Source of the DNA: Gammaproteobacteria bacterium
GTDB taxonomy: Bacteria > Pseudomonadota > Gammaproteobacteria > Nitrosococcales > Methylophagaceae
Reading direction: 5' to 3'
NCBI GenBank assembly: GCA_029210875.1
Contig: JARGFJ010000020.1
Coordinates: 1-46,226, forward strand
DNA: 46,226 nucleotides
The translations under genes and the position numbers were made by a program. Of the stretch, positions 32,182-42,549 are shown in pieces. Under the pieces are notes generated by a model, which had not been told where the DNA came from, did no database searches, and was given only the letters and a program-made list of their open reading frames with translations. The first letter of the stretch is position 1. Each line of letters starts with the position of its first letter.

Positions 32182-32724
32182 ATGGAGCAGTACCGCGGTA
32201 CTACCATCGTATCTTATCGTCGAAACGGTCAAGTTGTGATCGGAGGTGATGGCCAAGTCAGTCTTGGTAACACTATTATGAAAGGCAATGCACGCAAAGT
32301 TCGTCGACTCTATCGTGACAATGTATTGGCTGGTTTTGCAGGAGGCACTGCCGATGCATTTACTCTATTCGAACGCTTTGAAGCCAAATTGGAAAAACAT
32401 CAAGGCAATTTAACTCGCAGTGCTTTGGAGTTAGCAAAAGATTGGCGTACTGATCGCATGATGCGCCGTCTTGAAGCGTTGTTAGCTGTAGCAGATAGTG
32501 AAGCATCCTTTATTATTACCGGTAATGGCGACGTTATTGAACCTGAAAATGGTCTTATGGCGATTGGTTCTGGCGGACCATTTGCCCAGTCGGCAGCCAC
32601 TGCGTTGATTGAAAACACTGATTTAAGTGCACGTGATATTGTCGAAAAAAGTCTTAATATTGCCGCTGGGATCTGTATTTATACGAATACCAATCTCACT
32701 ATTGAAACATTAGAAAGTAACTGA
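32182..32724 (+). CDS. hslV: ATP-dependent protease peptidase subunit HslV
   Basis: HslV (180 residues) forms the proteolytic double hexamer of HslUV, a proteasome-like N-terminal threonine protease. The catalytic [10 protein letters not shown] begins at residue 7, so a six-residue MEQYRG leader must be removed; E. coli has only Met before Thr1. I chose the ATG at 32182 (CGGAG ribosome-binding site nearby) over an in-frame ATG 60 bp upstream, because the added residues do not look like Hsl[14 protein letters not shown] is also conserved. hslU follows after 10 bp. Confidence 0.96.
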   Translation: MEQYRGTTIVSYRRNGQVVIGGDGQVSLGNTIMKGNARKVRRLYRDNVLAGFAGGTADAFTLFERFEAKLEKHQGNLTRSALELAKDWRTDRMMRRLEALLAVADSEASFIITGNGDVIEPENGLMAIGSGGPFAQSAATALIENTDLSARDIVEKSLNIAAGICIYTNTNLTIETLESN

Positions 32725-32734
32725 TAACACCACT

Positions 32735-34054
32735 ATGCAAGCATTAACACCTAAACAAATAGTTCACGAATTAGATAAACACATCATTGGTCAAAGTGCT
32801 GCCAAGAAAGCCGTGGCAATTGCCTTGCGTAATCGTTGGCGGCGCAAACAACTCTCGGCTGAACTACAGCATGAGATCACACCTAAAAATATTTTAATGA
32901 TTGGTCCGACGGGTGTTGGTAAAACTGAAATAGCTAGACGTTTGGCCAGTCTGGCAAATGCGCCGTTCATCAAAGTTGAAGCGACTAAATTTACTGAAGT
33001 CGGTTATGTCGGCCGCGATGTTGAATCGATCATTCGTGATCTTGCTGAAACCGCAATGAAACGTTTGCGTGAACAGGCATTTATTTCTGTCAAAGCACGG
33101 GCTGAAGATGCTGCTGAAGAACGTATTTTAGATGCATTATTACGCCCAGCACGAGATGAAAGCCTGGATGATGAATCAAATACACGCCAACGTTTCCGCA
33201 AAATGTTACGAGAAGGCAAGCTCGATGACCGTGACATTGAATTAGAACTCAGCGCACCTAACGTCGGTATCGAAATAATGTCACCGCCCGGCATGGAAGA
33301 AATGACAAATCAACTTCAAGATATGTTCCAGAGCATGGGATCGACCAAAAAAGCAACACGCAAATTACCTATCGCCAAAGCGATGCGTGCACTTGCTGAA
33401 GAAGAAGCCGCCAAACTAATTAATGAAGATGATCTTAAGAGTCAAGTGATTGATTCAGTTGAACAAGACGGTATCGTGTTTTTAGATGAAATCGATAAAA
33501 TCACTCATCGTAGTGGTACTGAAGGCGGTGGCAGTGATGTATCGCGTGCAGGTGTTCAGCGCGATTTATTACCTTTGGTTGAAGGCAGTACCGTTTCAAC
33601 TAAATATGGCATGATCAAAACTGACCATATTTTATTTATTGCATCAGGTGCTTTCCACCTAAGTAAACCTTCGGATTTGATTCCTGAATTACAAGGCCGC
33701 TTGCCAATTCGTGTTGAACTTGATGCCTTAGGTGCTGATGAATTTGTTCGGATTTTAACCGAACCAGATTCATCATTAACCGAGCAATATAGCGCCTTAT
33801 TAGGCACCGAAGGTGTAACGTTAAATTTCAGCGAACAAGGATTGCGTCGTATTGCTGAACTAGCTGAACAAGTTAACGAGCAAACAGAAAATATAGGTGC
33901 GCGACGTTTGCATACCATGCTAGAGAAACTGCTTGAAGCGATCTCGTATGATGCTGATGAAAATAATAGTACCATCACTATTGATGCTGATTATGTTAAT
34001 CAACAACTGTCAAGCTTGGTTCAAGACGAAGATCTTTCACGTTATATCCTTTAA
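32735..34054 (+). CDS. hslU: HslU ATPase, unfoldase of HslUV
   Basis: HslU (439 residues) is the AAA+ hexamer that unfolds substrates for HslV. Walker A GPTGVGKT is at 57-64, the pore motif GYVGRD at 90-95 and Walker [10 protein letters not shown] near 250. The acidic intermediate domain lies between. The C terminus SRYIL is the tail that inserts into HslV to activate it. The gene follows hslV and precedes a DUF971 gene by 19 bp. Confidence 0.97.
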   Translation: MQALTPKQIVHELDKHIIGQSAAKKAVAIALRNRWRRKQLSAELQHEITPKNILMIGPTGVGKTEIARRLASLANAPFIKVEATKFTEVGYVGRDVESIIRDLAETAMKRLREQAFISVKARAEDAAEERILDALLRPARDESLDDESNTRQRFRKMLREGKLDDRDIELELSAPNVGIEIMSPPGMEEMTNQLQDMFQSMGSTKKATRKLPIAKAMRALAEEEAAKLINEDDLKSQVIDSVEQDGIVFLDEIDKITHRSGTEGGGSDVSRAGVQRDLLPLVEGSTVSTKYGMIKTDHILFIASGAFHLSKPSDLIPELQGRLPIRVELDALGADEFVRILTEPDSSLTEQYSALLGTEGVTLNFSEQGLRRIAELAEQVNEQTENIGARRLHTMLEKLLEAISYDADENNSTITIDADYVNQQLSSLVQDEDLSRYIL

Positions 34055-34073
34055 ATTATAGGTCAACAGTTCA

Positions 34074-34430
34074 ATGGCAAATACAAATTACCCTTCAGAA
34101 ATCGTTCTGCACAAACAATCAAAACAACTTGAATTAGCCTACGGTGACGATCGTTATATGTTGTCTGCAGAATATCTACGTGTGTATTCGCCATCGGCCG
34201 AAGTGAGGGGTCATGGCCACGGTCAAGAAGTATTGCAAACCAATAAAGAACAAGTCGCTATCACTCAGATTGAACCAACAGGTAATTATGCAATCAAAAT
34301 CTACTTTGATGATGGCCATGACAGCGGCTTATTTTCATGGGATTATCTATATGAACTGGCAACACAACAAGATCAACATTGGCAAGATTATTTAAATCGT
34401 CTCGAAGCTGCTGGTTATCAACGACACTAA
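34074..34430 (+). CDS. DUF971 family protein
   Basis: This 118-residue protein starts [20 protein letters not shown] and has the [14 protein letters not shown] and [12 protein letters not shown] segments of DUF971. The same fold forms the N-terminal domain of gamma-butyrobetaine hydroxylase. Members of this family commonly follow hslU in Gammaproteobacteria. No catalytic function is established for stand-alone members. It lies 13 bp before ubiE, so it may be co-expressed with both the protease and the quinone genes. Confidence 0.85.
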   Translation: MANTNYPSEIVLHKQSKQLELAYGDDRYMLSAEYLRVYSPSAEVRGHGHGQEVLQTNKEQVAITQIEPTGNYAIKIYFDDGHDSGLFSWDYLYELATQQDQHWQDYLNRLEAAGYQRH

Positions 34431-34443
34431 AAGGCTAAACACT

Positions 34444-35190
34444 GTGGAAGATAAAAAAACGACCCACTTTGGTTACAAAGAAGTACCTGTAGAAGACAAA
34501 GTAAAACATGTTGCGGGGGTATTTCACTCTGTTGCCACTAACTATGATCTGATGAATGATCTAATGTCGATGGGTATTCATCGTCTATGGAAGCGTTTCA
34601 CTATTCACACCAGCGGTGTTCGTCGTGGTGCCAAAGTACTTGATATTGCAGGTGGCACCGGTGATTTATCATTAAAGTTTTCCAAATTAGTCGGTAGTAC
34701 CGGTAAAGTCATTTTGGCGGATATCAATGCCAGTATGCTTAATGTTGGACGTGATCGCCTTACTGATGATGGTATCGTCGGCAATATTAACTATGTACAA
34801 GCCAATGCAGAATGCCTGCCCTTTCCTGATAACACGTTTGATTGTATTACGATTGCCTTTGGTCTACGCAATGTAACAGATAAAGATGCGGCACTGCGTT
34901 CGATGTATCGTGTTTTGAAACCCGGTGGTCAGGTTTTGGTTTTAGAGTTTTCTAAACCTGCCGACTGGCTAGCACCGATATATGACACCTACTCATTCAA
35001 GTTACTGCCTAAACTTGGCAAACTATTTTCCAATGATGAAGACAGTTATCGTTATTTAGCTGAATCAATTCGTATGCATCCAGATCAAGAAACCATGAAA
35101 CAAATGATGGTTGATGCCGGTTTTGAGCGCTGTGATTTTAATAATATGAGTGCTGGCATTGTTGCCTTGCATAGTGGCTATAAGTTTTAA
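34444..35190 (+). CDS. ubiE: ubiquinone/menaquinone C-methyltransferase UbiE
   Basis: UbiE (248 residues) is the SAM-dependent C-methyltransferase acting on 2-polyprenyl-6-methoxy-benzoquinol (and demethylmenaquinone where present). Motif I DIAGGTGD is at residues 67-74, with [18 protein letters not shown] and [13 protein letters not shown] downstream. The start is GTG at 34444, chosen because it yields the family N terminus with [10 protein letters not shown]. ubiJ follows after 6 bp. Confidence 0.96.
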   Translation: MEDKKTTHFGYKEVPVEDKVKHVAGVFHSVATNYDLMNDLMSMGIHRLWKRFTIHTSGVRRGAKVLDIAGGTGDLSLKFSKLVGSTGKVILADINASMLNVGRDRLTDDGIVGNINYVQANAECLPFPDNTFDCITIAFGLRNVTDKDAALRSMYRVLKPGGQVLVLEFSKPADWLAPIYDTYSFKLLPKLGKLFSNDEDSYRYLAESIRMHPDQETMKQMMVDAGFERCDFNNMSAGIVALHSGYKF

Positions 35191-35196
35191 ATTACA

Positions 35197-35790
35197 ATGA
35201 GTACACCTCTTAAACCTATTGAATTTGCACTCAATGCAGCACTTGCGGTCGATCCTGAATCACAACATAAACTTGAACGCTATGATCAACGTCTTATTGT
35301 TATTGATATCACTGATCTCGCTCATAGCATCTGTGTTCGCATGGATAAACAACACATTCGTTTATCGTCAAATAGTGAACACGATGTCGATTTAACTATT
35401 TCAGCAAAGGCACTGACCTTGCTCAAATTGAGTCGTGATCCTGATAGTTTATTTTCTAGCGATATCACTATTCATGGTGATGTTCAATTCGCTAAACAGC
35501 TACAGGATTTTCTACAAAGTTTTGATTTTGATTGGGAAGCACAAATAGCCAGAGTCACGGGGGATACATTGTCTTACCCGATTGCACATGGCATTAGAAC
35601 ATTAACAGGCTGGTTGTCTGATACACATCAATCACTACAACTTTCACTAGCAGAATATCTTCGTGAAGAAAGCCGCCTGTTACCTGATAAATCTGAAATA
35701 AATGACTATTTATCTGACATAGATAAATTGCGTGCAGACAGCGACCGAATTGAAGCACGGATTCAGCGACTACGAGACAAACGTTCATGA
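35197..35790 (+). CDS. ubiJ: ubiquinone biosynthesis accessory factor UbiJ
   Basis: UbiJ (197 residues) has an SCP2-type lipid-binding domain in its N-terminal half (residues about 15-110, including ISAKALTLLKL and ITIHGDVQFAKQL). The C-terminal helical part is rich in charged residues and may form a coiled coil. In E. coli UbiJ scaffolds the cytosolic Ubi hydroxylase complex with UbiK. Its stop overlaps the ubiB start as ATGA, and the E. coli ubiE-ubiJ-ubiB order is kept. Confidence 0.92.
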   Translation: MSTPLKPIEFALNAALAVDPESQHKLERYDQRLIVIDITDLAHSICVRMDKQHIRLSSNSEHDVDLTISAKALTLLKLSRDPDSLFSSDITIHGDVQFAKQLQDFLQSFDFDWEAQIARVTGDTLSYPIAHGIRTLTGWLSDTHQSLQLSLAEYLREESRLLPDKSEINDYLSDIDKLRADSDRIEARIQRLRDKRS

Positions 35791-37451
35791 AATTAAGGCA
35801 GATAGTTAGGCTTATCCAAATCAATCATGTCTTAGCCAAGCACCGCTTGGATGACTTCATTCAAGCGACTCATCTATTGCGTCCACTTCGTTATCTCAGC
35901 ATGTTATCGCCCTATCGCTGGCGTCATAAGAGTGATCAATCACGTTCCGAACGATTACGACTTGCATTGCAAGATTTGGGCCCTATCTTTGTTAAATTTG
36001 GTCAAATCTTGTCAACTCGTCGTGATTTATTGCCAGATGATATCGCTGACTCACTCGTTAAACTACAAGACCAAGTTGAGCCTTTTTCTAACGAACAGGC
36101 CTTAGCCATTATCGAACAAGCCTATGGCAAAGCGAGTTTAGAAACCATATTCAGCCATATTGATCAATCACCTTTGGCATCAGCCTCTATTGCACAAGTG
36201 CATGCAGCTCGGTTAATCGATGGCTCCGACGTTATATTGAAATTAGTCAGACCCAATATCGAAAAAACCATCCGTAGTGATGTCGATCTATTACACACAC
36301 TGGCAAGTTTGGCTGAACGCTATTGGGCAGAAGGAAAACGCCTTCGTCCAAGAGAAGTGGTTGCTGAATTAGAAAAGAATTTATTTGATGAACTCGACAT
36401 GATGCGGGAAGCCTCATCAGCGTCACAACTTCAACGTAACTTTAGTGATGGCACCCTACTTTATGTCCCTAAAATCAATTGGCAATTAACTAAAACCAAT
36501 ATTCTGGTACAAGAACGGATCTACGGCATACCTATCGGCGATATCGGTCAATTAAAAGCACATAACGTTAATCTTGAACGACTGGCTGAAATGGGGGTTG
36601 AAATATTCTTCACCCAGGCATTTAAACATGGGTTTTTTCATGCTGATATGCATCCTGGCAATATTATGGTTGATGTATCTGATCCCGAGAACCCACGCTA
36701 TCTTGCTGTCGATTTTGGCATTATGGGCACCTTATCACCTACAGATAATGACTATCTCGCTGATAATTTTCTTGCGTTTTTTAATCATGATTATCGTCGT
36801 GTTGCCGAATTACATATTGAATCTGGCTGGGTACCATCAGATACGCGTATCGATGAATTTGAAGCTGCAATTCGTAGTGTCTGTGAACCTATTTTTGCAA
36901 GACCATTACAAGAAATCTCATTTGGACAATTACTATTACGCTTATTTCAAACTGCGCGACGCTTTAATATGGAGGTGCAACCGCAACTGGTGTTGCTTCA
37001 AAAGACCTTGCTCAATATTGAGGGTTTAGGTCGCCAGTTATACCCGGAACTGGATTTATGGAAAACGGCCAAACCTATTTTAGAGCAGTGGATGCAGGAA
37101 AAGATGAGTTGGCAGGCTGCGCTTAAAAATATCAAAAATGAAGCCCCGATGTGGGCTGAGACCTTACCGAAATTGCCACGGCTATTACACGACTTTGTTC
37201 AGAAATTTCAACATCAGGCATCATCGCAACGTTCAAATAGTGAATTTAAACAATTAAAACACGAAATTCGTAATGCGGGTTTTCGTTGTGCGGGTGCCGT
37301 CAGTGGTGCGGCATTTATTATTGGCGCAACAGTTATCATAGGGCTAGATGGTTATGCCCCAAAAATGTTTGCAGGTATCCCCATTCTCAGCTGGGTATTA
37401 GGTCTTTGGGGAGCAATGTTGCTTTATACCAGCCTTAGTGACAAAAATTAA
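35787..37451 (+). CDS. ubiB: UbiB, atypical kinase/ATPase of ubiquinone synthesis
   Basis: UbiB (554 residues) is an ABC1/ADCK-type protein kinase-like ATPase required for ubiquinone synthesis. It has the family KxGQ motif in KFGQILSTRRD (about residue 72), the alanine-rich loop LASASIAQVHAA, the catalytic loop HADMHPGN (285-292) and the DFGIMG metal motif. Two hydrophobic C-terminal segments near residues 500-550 anchor it in the membrane. It is coupled to ubiJ by a 4-base overlap. Confidence 0.96.
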   Translation: MKLRQIVRLIQINHVLAKHRLDDFIQATHLLRPLRYLSMLSPYRWRHKSDQSRSERLRLALQDLGPIFVKFGQILSTRRDLLPDDIADSLVKLQDQVEPFSNEQALAIIEQAYGKASLETIFSHIDQSPLASASIAQVHAARLIDGSDVILKLVRPNIEKTIRSDVDLLHTLASLAERYWAEGKRLRPREVVAELEKNLFDELDMMREASSASQLQRNFSDGTLLYVPKINWQLTKTNILVQERIYGIPIGDIGQLKAHNVNLERLAEMGVEIFFTQAFKHGFFHADMHPGNIMVDVSDPENPRYLAVDFGIMGTLSPTDNDYLADNFLAFFNHDYRRVAELHIESGWVPSDTRIDEFEAAIRSVCEPIFARPLQEISFGQLLLRLFQTARRFNMEVQPQLVLLQKTLLNIEGLGRQLYPELDLWKTAKPILEQWMQEKMSWQAALKNIKNEAPMWAETLPKLPRLLHDFVQKFQHQASSQRSNSEFKQLKHEIRNAGFRCAGAVSGAAFIIGATVIIGLDGYAPKMFAGIPILSWVLGLWGAMLLYTSLSDKN

Positions 37452-37466
37452 CAAACAGGTTGTAAC

Positions 37467-38246
37467 GTGTATAAATTAATCGCAGCTGTAGTCGGCTATT
37501 ATTTCTTTGGCATTTTTGGCGCATTTATCGGTTATTTAATCGGTAGCAGTCTTGACCGCGCGCGCGATTATGGCATTGGTGGTATCAACCCTTTAACATC
37601 CGGCCAACGTCAAAAAGTTTTTCTCGACACACTTTTTATATTAATGGGTAAATTAGCCAAAGCTGATGGTCATATTTCCCAAGATGAAGTCGACCATGTT
37701 GAAGCCTTTATCAAAAAAACAGGCTTAACAGCTGAACACCGTAAAGAAGCTATCCGCCAATTTAAGAAAGGCTCTGTTGCTGATTTTGATATCACTGATA
37801 CGCTCAATGAGTTTATGCATAGCTGTGGCCAGACCTCAAATTTGAAACAGGTACTATTGATGTACCTAACTGTTATCGCTTTAGCTGATGGCAAGTTAGA
37901 TCAATCTGAGCGCTCTTTATTAGAGCAAATTGCACTACGTTTAGGCTATAGCCGCGCTCAATTTAACCGCATCCTTGATATGGTACTTAACCAGGCGCAG
38001 TTTGCTTCTGGCAAGTCACAATCATCAACCACGGTTTTAGCCGATGCCTACAAAGCACTCGGTGTTACAGAAAATAATAGCGATCAAGAAATCAAACGCG
38101 CCTATCGTAAACTAATGAGCCAATATCATCCCGACAAATTAATCGGCCAAGGTTTACCCGAAGATATGATTGCGGTTGCAACCGAACAAGCACAAGAAAT
38201 TCAAGTTGCTTATGATGTGATTAAGAAATCTCGCGGATTAAAGTGA
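37467..38246 (+). CDS. djlA: DjlA-type membrane-anchored DnaJ co-chaperone
   Basis: This 259-residue protein has an N-terminal membrane segment (residues 3-27, glycine-rich as in DjlA), a central TerB-like helical domain (about 45-175), and a C-terminal J domain with HPD at 221-223. DjlA stimulates DnaK ATPase at the membrane and affects envelope stress signalling in E. coli. The start is GTG at 37467, 15 bp after ubiB. It is the last gene of the plus-strand group and faces fhs. Confidence 0.93.
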   Translation: MYKLIAAVVGYYFFGIFGAFIGYLIGSSLDRARDYGIGGINPLTSGQRQKVFLDTLFILMGKLAKADGHISQDEVDHVEAFIKKTGLTAEHRKEAIRQFKKGSVADFDITDTLNEFMHSCGQTSNLKQVLLMYLTVIALADGKLDQSERSLLEQIALRLGYSRAQFNRILDMVLNQAQFASGKSQSSTTVLADAYKALGVTENNSDQEIKRAYRKLMSQYHPDKLIGQGLPEDMIAVATEQAQEIQVAYDVIKKSRGLK

Positions 38247-38287
38247 CCCAAACTGGGGCTCTGTTTATTTTTGATAATTGAGTGATA

Positions 38288-39955
38288 TTAAAATAACCCT
38301 GAAATATTGCCGATCTCATCAATATCAATTCGTTCGCTAGCAGGTTTCTTCGGCAGCCCCGGCATCGTCATAATGTCACCACACAAGACCACCACAAATT
38401 CGGCACCACGCGATAAACGTACATCACGTACAGTAATGGTATGTCCAGATACAGCGCCTCTTAAAGCTGGATCGCCACTAAATGAATACGGCGTTTTTGC
38501 CATGCATACCGGTACATGGGCATGGGTTTCACTATAAAGTTTTAATTTGTCATGGACTTTTTTATCAGCCACCACCTCTGCCGCACCGTACAACTTGGTC
38601 GCTACCGCGATAATCTTATCCCACAAGGATTCGTCATCGTCATAAAGAAAGTGACAAGGCTGATTATCTTGCTCAAGCATGGTCACAACAGCTTGTGCTA
38701 ATTCTTCAGCACCAGCACCACCATGTGCCCAATGTTTAGCTAATACTGTCCGAGCACCCAATGCTTCAACGGTTGTTTTAACAAGCTCAATCTCGGCATC
38801 GGTATCCTGATCAAAATGATTGATTGCAACAATACACTTCAGACCAAATTGATCCTGTAAATTAGACAGATGACGTTTAAGATTTTCCATGCCCTGTTCT
38901 AATGCAGCTAAATCAGGTGTTGCTAAATCAGCAACCTCCACACCACCATGATATTTAAGCGCTCTGACTGTGGCGACAATCACCGCCATATCTGGCTTGA
39001 TTCCGGCTTTACGACATTTGATATTAATGAACTTTTCAGCTCCAAGATCAGCACCAAAGCCAGCTTCAGTCACGACATAATCACTTAACTTTAATGCCAT
39101 TTTTGTTGCCACAACAGAGTTACAACCATGTGCAATATTGGCAAATGGGCCACCATGAACAAAGGCAGGATTATTTTCTAATGTTTGTACAAGATTTGGT
39201 TTAAGCGCTTCTTTCAATAAGGTTGCCATTGCACCCTGCGCTTTTAAGTCTTTAGCAAACCGTGCTGTACCCTCTTTTGTATAGCCAACTAGAATATTGC
39301 CTAAACGTTGCTTCAACTCTTTAATTGAATTCGACAGGCAAAATATCGCCATCACTTCTGATGCCACCACAATATCGAAACCATCTTGTCGTGGAAATCC
39401 ATTAGCTGTTCCACCTAAACCTATGGTGATATCTCTAAGCGCTCTGTCATTCATATCCAGCACTCGACCCCACGTGATACGGCGGACATCTAACTCAAGA
39501 GCATTACCATGATGAATGTGATTATCAATCATCGCGGCCAGCAGATTATGTGCAGCAGCAATAGCATGCAAATCACCGGTAAAGTGGAGATTGATATCTT
39601 CCATCGGTACGACCTGTGCGTAGCCACCACCAGCCGCACCACCCTTCATACCAAAACAGGGGCCCATTGACGGTTCACGCACACACACTATTGCATTTTT
39701 ATTGATTCGATTTAAGGCATCACTCAAGCCAATGGTTGTGGTTGTTTTACCTTCACCAGCTGGAGTTGGACTAATTGCGGTAACTAAGATGAGTTTGCCA
39801 TCTGGTCTTTCAGATAAGTCATTCATCACATCCAATGAAACTTTAGCCTTGTAACGGCCATAGTTATCAACGTTGTCGAGGTTCAGGCCTAATCGCTGAG
39901 CAATGGTTGTTATTTGCTCCATTTTGGCTTGTTGCGCGATATCGATATCTGACAT
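38288..39955 (-). CDS. fhs: formate-tetrahydrofolate ligase
   Basis: Fhs (555 residues) makes 10-formyl-tetrahydrofolate from formate, ATP and tetrahydrofolate. The phosphate-binding loop [11 protein letters not shown] is at residues 64-74; [36 protein letters not shown] and PYSFSGDP are family motifs. The length matches the bacterial enzyme. It is transcribed from its own promoter 67 bp after ubiX. In a methylotroph it would link formate to C1 assimilation; that setting is inferred. Confidence 0.97.
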   Translation of the reverse strand: MSDIDIAQQAKMEQITTIAQRLGLNLDNVDNYGRYKAKVSLDVMNDLSERPDGKLILVTAISPTPAGEGKTTTTIGLSDALNRINKNAIVCVREPSMGPCFGMKGGAAGGGYAQVVPMEDINLHFTGDLHAIAAAHNLLAAMIDNHIHHGNALELDVRRITWGRVLDMNDRALRDITIGLGGTANGFPRQDGFDIVVASEVMAIFCLSNSIKELKQRLGNILVGYTKEGTARFAKDLKAQGAMATLLKEALKPNLVQTLENNPAFVHGGPFANIAHGCNSVVATKMALKLSDYVVTEAGFGADLGAEKFINIKCRKAGIKPDMAVIVATVRALKYHGGVEVADLATPDLAALEQGMENLKRHLSNLQDQFGLKCIVAINHFDQDTDAEIELVKTTVEALGARTVLAKHWAHGGAGAEELAQAVVTMLEQDNQPCHFLYDDDESLWDKIIAVATKLYGAAEVVADKKVHDKLKLYSETHAHVPVCMAKTPYSFSGDPALRGAVSGHTITVRDVRLSRGAEFVVVLCGDIMTMPGLPKKPASERIDIDEIGNISGLF

Positions 39956-39984
39956 ATTTTTTCCGGAAAATGGTTTTTTTAAGC

Positions 39985-40009
39985 ATTATACGCAAGTTTA
40001 CTAACTTGC
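39985..40009 (-). promoter_or_regulatory. fhs promoter with overlapping palindrome
   Basis: On the minus strand a perfect TATAAT (39990-39985) lies 29 bp before the fhs ATG. No good -35 is present. Instead a 7-bp perfect inverted repeat GCAAGTT/AACTTGC (39992-39998 and 40003-40009, 4-bp spacer) sits directly upstream of the -10. This layout suggests a regulated promoter whose operator covers the -10/-35 region. Confidence 0.55.
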
Positions 40010-40022
40010 TCTTATAGGCGTC

Positions 40023-40631
40023 TTACTCACCCCAACGTGGCGCAATAGTATGTTCAATATCTGCCTGATCTAAAATTCTGGCTACCACAAAGTCGACAAT
40101 GTCAGACAGGTGTGTTGGCTTAAAATAAAATCCGGGGTTTGGAGGCAAAATGCACACGCCAATACGTGCCAATTTAAGCATATTTTCAAGGTGAATCGCT
40201 GAGAAAGGTGCCTCTCTTGGCACCAGAATCAGCTTGCGATTCTCTTTGATCATGACATCTGCTGCCCGATTAATGAGGTTATCACTACTACCACATGCAA
40301 TCGATGATAATGTGCCCATAGTACATGGACACACAATCATAGTTTTAACGTGATGTGAACCACTTGCCAGAGGTGACGTCCATTGTTGTTCGCCATACAC
40401 GAATAATTGCTCTGGTTTACATTTGAATTCATCAACTAAGTGTTGATGAATATCGCTGGCACGAGAAGGTAATTTCCAGTCCAGTTCATCGGCTAACACA
40501 ATCCGGCCAGCCGCTGAGATCATTAAATGCACGGTTAAATCACTATTCAACAATACGTCTAACAAGCGCTTGCTATAAGGCGCACCTGAAGCACCGGTAA
40601 TCGCAACTGCAATCTGATTAGAATCGATCAT
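40023..40631 (-). CDS. ubiX: flavin prenyltransferase UbiX
   Basis: UbiX (202 residues) prenylates FMN to make the cofactor of the decarboxylase UbiD in ubiquinone synthesis. The FMN-binding ITGASGAPYSKRLL is at residues 11-24, and VCPCTMGTLSSIACGSSDNL, then VPREAPFSAIHLENM, are diagnostic. Its ATG overlaps the mpl stop (ATGA), the coupling often seen for mpl-ubiX. Together with ubiE, ubiJ and ubiB, four quinone genes lie within about 6 kb. Confidence 0.96.
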   Translation of the reverse strand: MIDSNQIAVAITGASGAPYSKRLLDVLLNSDLTVHLMISAAGRIVLADELDWKLPSRASDIHQHLVDEFKCKPEQLFVYGEQQWTSPLASGSHHVKTMIVCPCTMGTLSSIACGSSDNLINRAADVMIKENRKLILVPREAPFSAIHLENMLKLARIGVCILPPNPGFYFKPTHLSDIVDFVVARILDQADIEHTIAPRWGE

Positions 40632-41986
40632 TTAGTGTCCAATGCTGTTAATAAGCGTTGATGAATGCCGCCAAAACCACCATTACTCATAATGAGTATT
40701 TCATCACCGCTTTGCGCTTCGTCAACAATAGTAGCAATGATGTCATCAATCGACTTTTTAACCGTCGCTTTGTCACCCAATTGGTGTTGTATTGCCGATA
40801 ACGACAAGGATAAACCTGCATCCTCAAACAGAATAACCCTATCAGCCGCTATCAGAGCATCAGCTAAGGTTTGCTGATGTACGCCCATTTTCATCGTATT
40901 GGATCGCGGCTCTAAAATCGCAATTAACTTACGATCACCTATATTAGCGCGTAGACCCGCGATGGTTGTTTCTATCGCTGTTGGGTGATGAGCAAAATCA
41001 TCATATATTTTAATGCCATTAACCTCACCACGTAATTCCATTCGACGTTTTATACCTTTAAATCGACTTAATGCATCTGCGGCTTGTTGGTAGGTCACAC
41101 CAACATGATGTGCTGCAGCGATTGCTGCCAATGCATTTTGTACATTATGCATGCCTAGCATTGTCCACTCGACATCAGCTACATGTTCACCCTGATATTC
41201 GATAGCAAACTGACTACCATCAGCAGCAACACTCGTTGCCTGTAATGCACCTTGTTCAATCCCGATGGTTTGACGTGGTGTCCATAGCCCTAATGCTAAT
41301 GTTTGCTCAATGGCTTGCACATCTTTGGGTGAAATTATTAAACCTTCAGAAGGAATCGTGCGTACAAGGTGATGAAACTGTTTTTGAATCGCGGCAAGAT
41401 CATCAAAAATATCAGCATGATCAAATTCAAGGTTATTTATTACTAAGGTGCGTGGATGATAGTGAACAAATTTTGACCGTTTATCAAAAAATGCGGTGTC
41501 ATATTCATCCGCTTCAATTACAAAGAAAGGCGTGTCACCTAATCGTGCTGTTTCACCAAAATTTGCTGGCACACCACCAATTAAAAAACCTGGGGCCATA
41601 CCCGCGTCATCTAAAATCCATGCCAGTAAGCTACTGGTCGTCGTTTTTCCATGTGTGCCTGATACCGCTAAAACCCACTTATCTTTTAACACGTAGTCGG
41701 CTAACCACTGTGGGCCAGAAATATAAGGTATCCCCTTATTTAAAACATATTCAACAGCAGGATTACCACGCGACATAGCATTACCCATAACAACCAGATC
41801 AGGAGCAGGATCAAGATGTTCTGGCAAATAACCTTGCTGTAGTTCAATGCTTGCAGCAGCTAATTGGTCGCTCATTGGAGGATAAACATTGGCATCAGAT
41901 CCAGATACCGTCATACCTAGTTGTCGTGCCATTAACGCAACGCCGCCCATAAATGTGCCACAAATGCCGAGAATATGAATATGCAC
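40628..41986 (-). CDS. mpl: murein tripeptide ligase Mpl
   Basis: Mpl (452 residues) reattaches recycled L-Ala-gamma-D-Glu-meso-Dap to UDP-N-acetylmuramate. It is a Mur ligase: N-terminal HILGICGTFMGGVA, the ATP loop GTHGKTTTSSLLAWIL near residue 110, and the central IKIYDDFAHHPTAIE. The start is GTG at 41986, sharing one base with the TAG of the preceding membrane gene (TAGTG). ubiX follows with a 4-base overlap. Confidence 0.97.
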   Translation of the reverse strand: MHIHILGICGTFMGGVALMARQLGMTVSGSDANVYPPMSDQLAAASIELQQGYLPEHLDPAPDLVVMGNAMSRGNPAVEYVLNKGIPYISGPQWLADYVLKDKWVLAVSGTHGKTTTSSLLAWILDDAGMAPGFLIGGVPANFGETARLGDTPFFVIEADEYDTAFFDKRSKFVHYHPRTLVINNLEFDHADIFDDLAAIQKQFHHLVRTIPSEGLIISPKDVQAIEQTLALGLWTPRQTIGIEQGALQATSVAADGSQFAIEYQGEHVADVEWTMLGMHNVQNALAAIAAAHHVGVTYQQAADALSRFKGIKRRMELRGEVNGIKIYDDFAHHPTAIETTIAGLRANIGDRKLIAILEPRSNTMKMGVHQQTLADALIAADRVILFEDAGLSLSLSAIQHQLGDKATVKKSIDDIIATIVDEAQSGDEILIMSNGGFGGIHQRLLTALDTK

Positions 41987-42507
41987 TAAGCAACTCCTGA
42001 ATTAGCCAGAGCAACCAGCACTAACGTTATTATGGTATACGCAACGGTTAAAACAGCCGCTGTCCCCGGTTTAATATCAAGCGACTTTCTTAGAATATGG
42101 GCGGTCACCATTAAACTCCAGAACATCAGCGCTATCATTAACAGCATGACATAACTTGTCATTTGCTGTTTTACGTCAACTTGACTGAATAGCAGCATAA
42201 TTGGAATAGCAACAATGCCAATACAGCATCCAGCACCGGTTAACGCTGTTAAAGATTGTTGATAGCGATTTAACATGCCACGGAAATTGAGCATTAACCA
42301 TAGTGCAACAACCATCGTCAACGTGTCAGCCAGGCTACTGGCTACACTTATTCTGATCGGACTATCAATTAATCCGATTCCTGTCCCAATAATAAAATAA
42401 GCGAATAATGTAAGTCGAAGTAGCCACTGCGATGCCGGCAAATCAGCAGGGCTTGCTTTAAACAGACAAAGATCAATATAGGAGCGGATAAATTTCATGG
42501 CATCCAT
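41986..42507 (-). CDS. uncharacterised five-segment membrane protein
   Basis: This 173-residue protein has about five hydrophobic segments (near residues 29-47, 57-75, 86-110, 117-140 and 150-171) and short polar loops, so it is probably an inner-membrane protein. The composition resembles YIP1-like small membrane proteins, but I do not recognise the family firmly. A second ATG at codon 4 is an alternative start. Its stop overlaps the mpl start by one base, suggesting expression together with murein recycling genes. Confidence 0.8.
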   Translation of the reverse strand: MDAMKFIRSYIDLCLFKASPADLPASQWLLRLTLFAYFIIGTGIGLIDSPIRISVASSLADTLTMVVALWLMLNFRGMLNRYQQSLTALTGAGCCIGIVAIPIMLLFSQVDVKQQMTSYVMLLMIALMFWSLMVTAHILRKSLDIKPGTAAVLTVAYTIITLVLVALANSGVA

Positions 42508-42549
42508 AATACCGTGTAAACATGTAACAATAAATAATTTTCAGGCAAT

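Noticed and set aside
36574-37029. Overlapping hydrophobic frame inside ubiB
   Set aside because: ubiB is fully conserved in its own frame across this stretch; the other frame lacks a ribosome-binding site and homology.
38247-38287. Bidirectional terminator between djlA and fhs
   Set aside because: Only a 3-4 bp stem (CCC/GGG) and an interrupted T stretch are visible, too weak to call.
39956-40022. Folate or other riboswitch before fhs
   Set aside because: Only 67 bp separate ubiX and fhs and a promoter occupies most of it, leaving too little leader for a known riboswitch.
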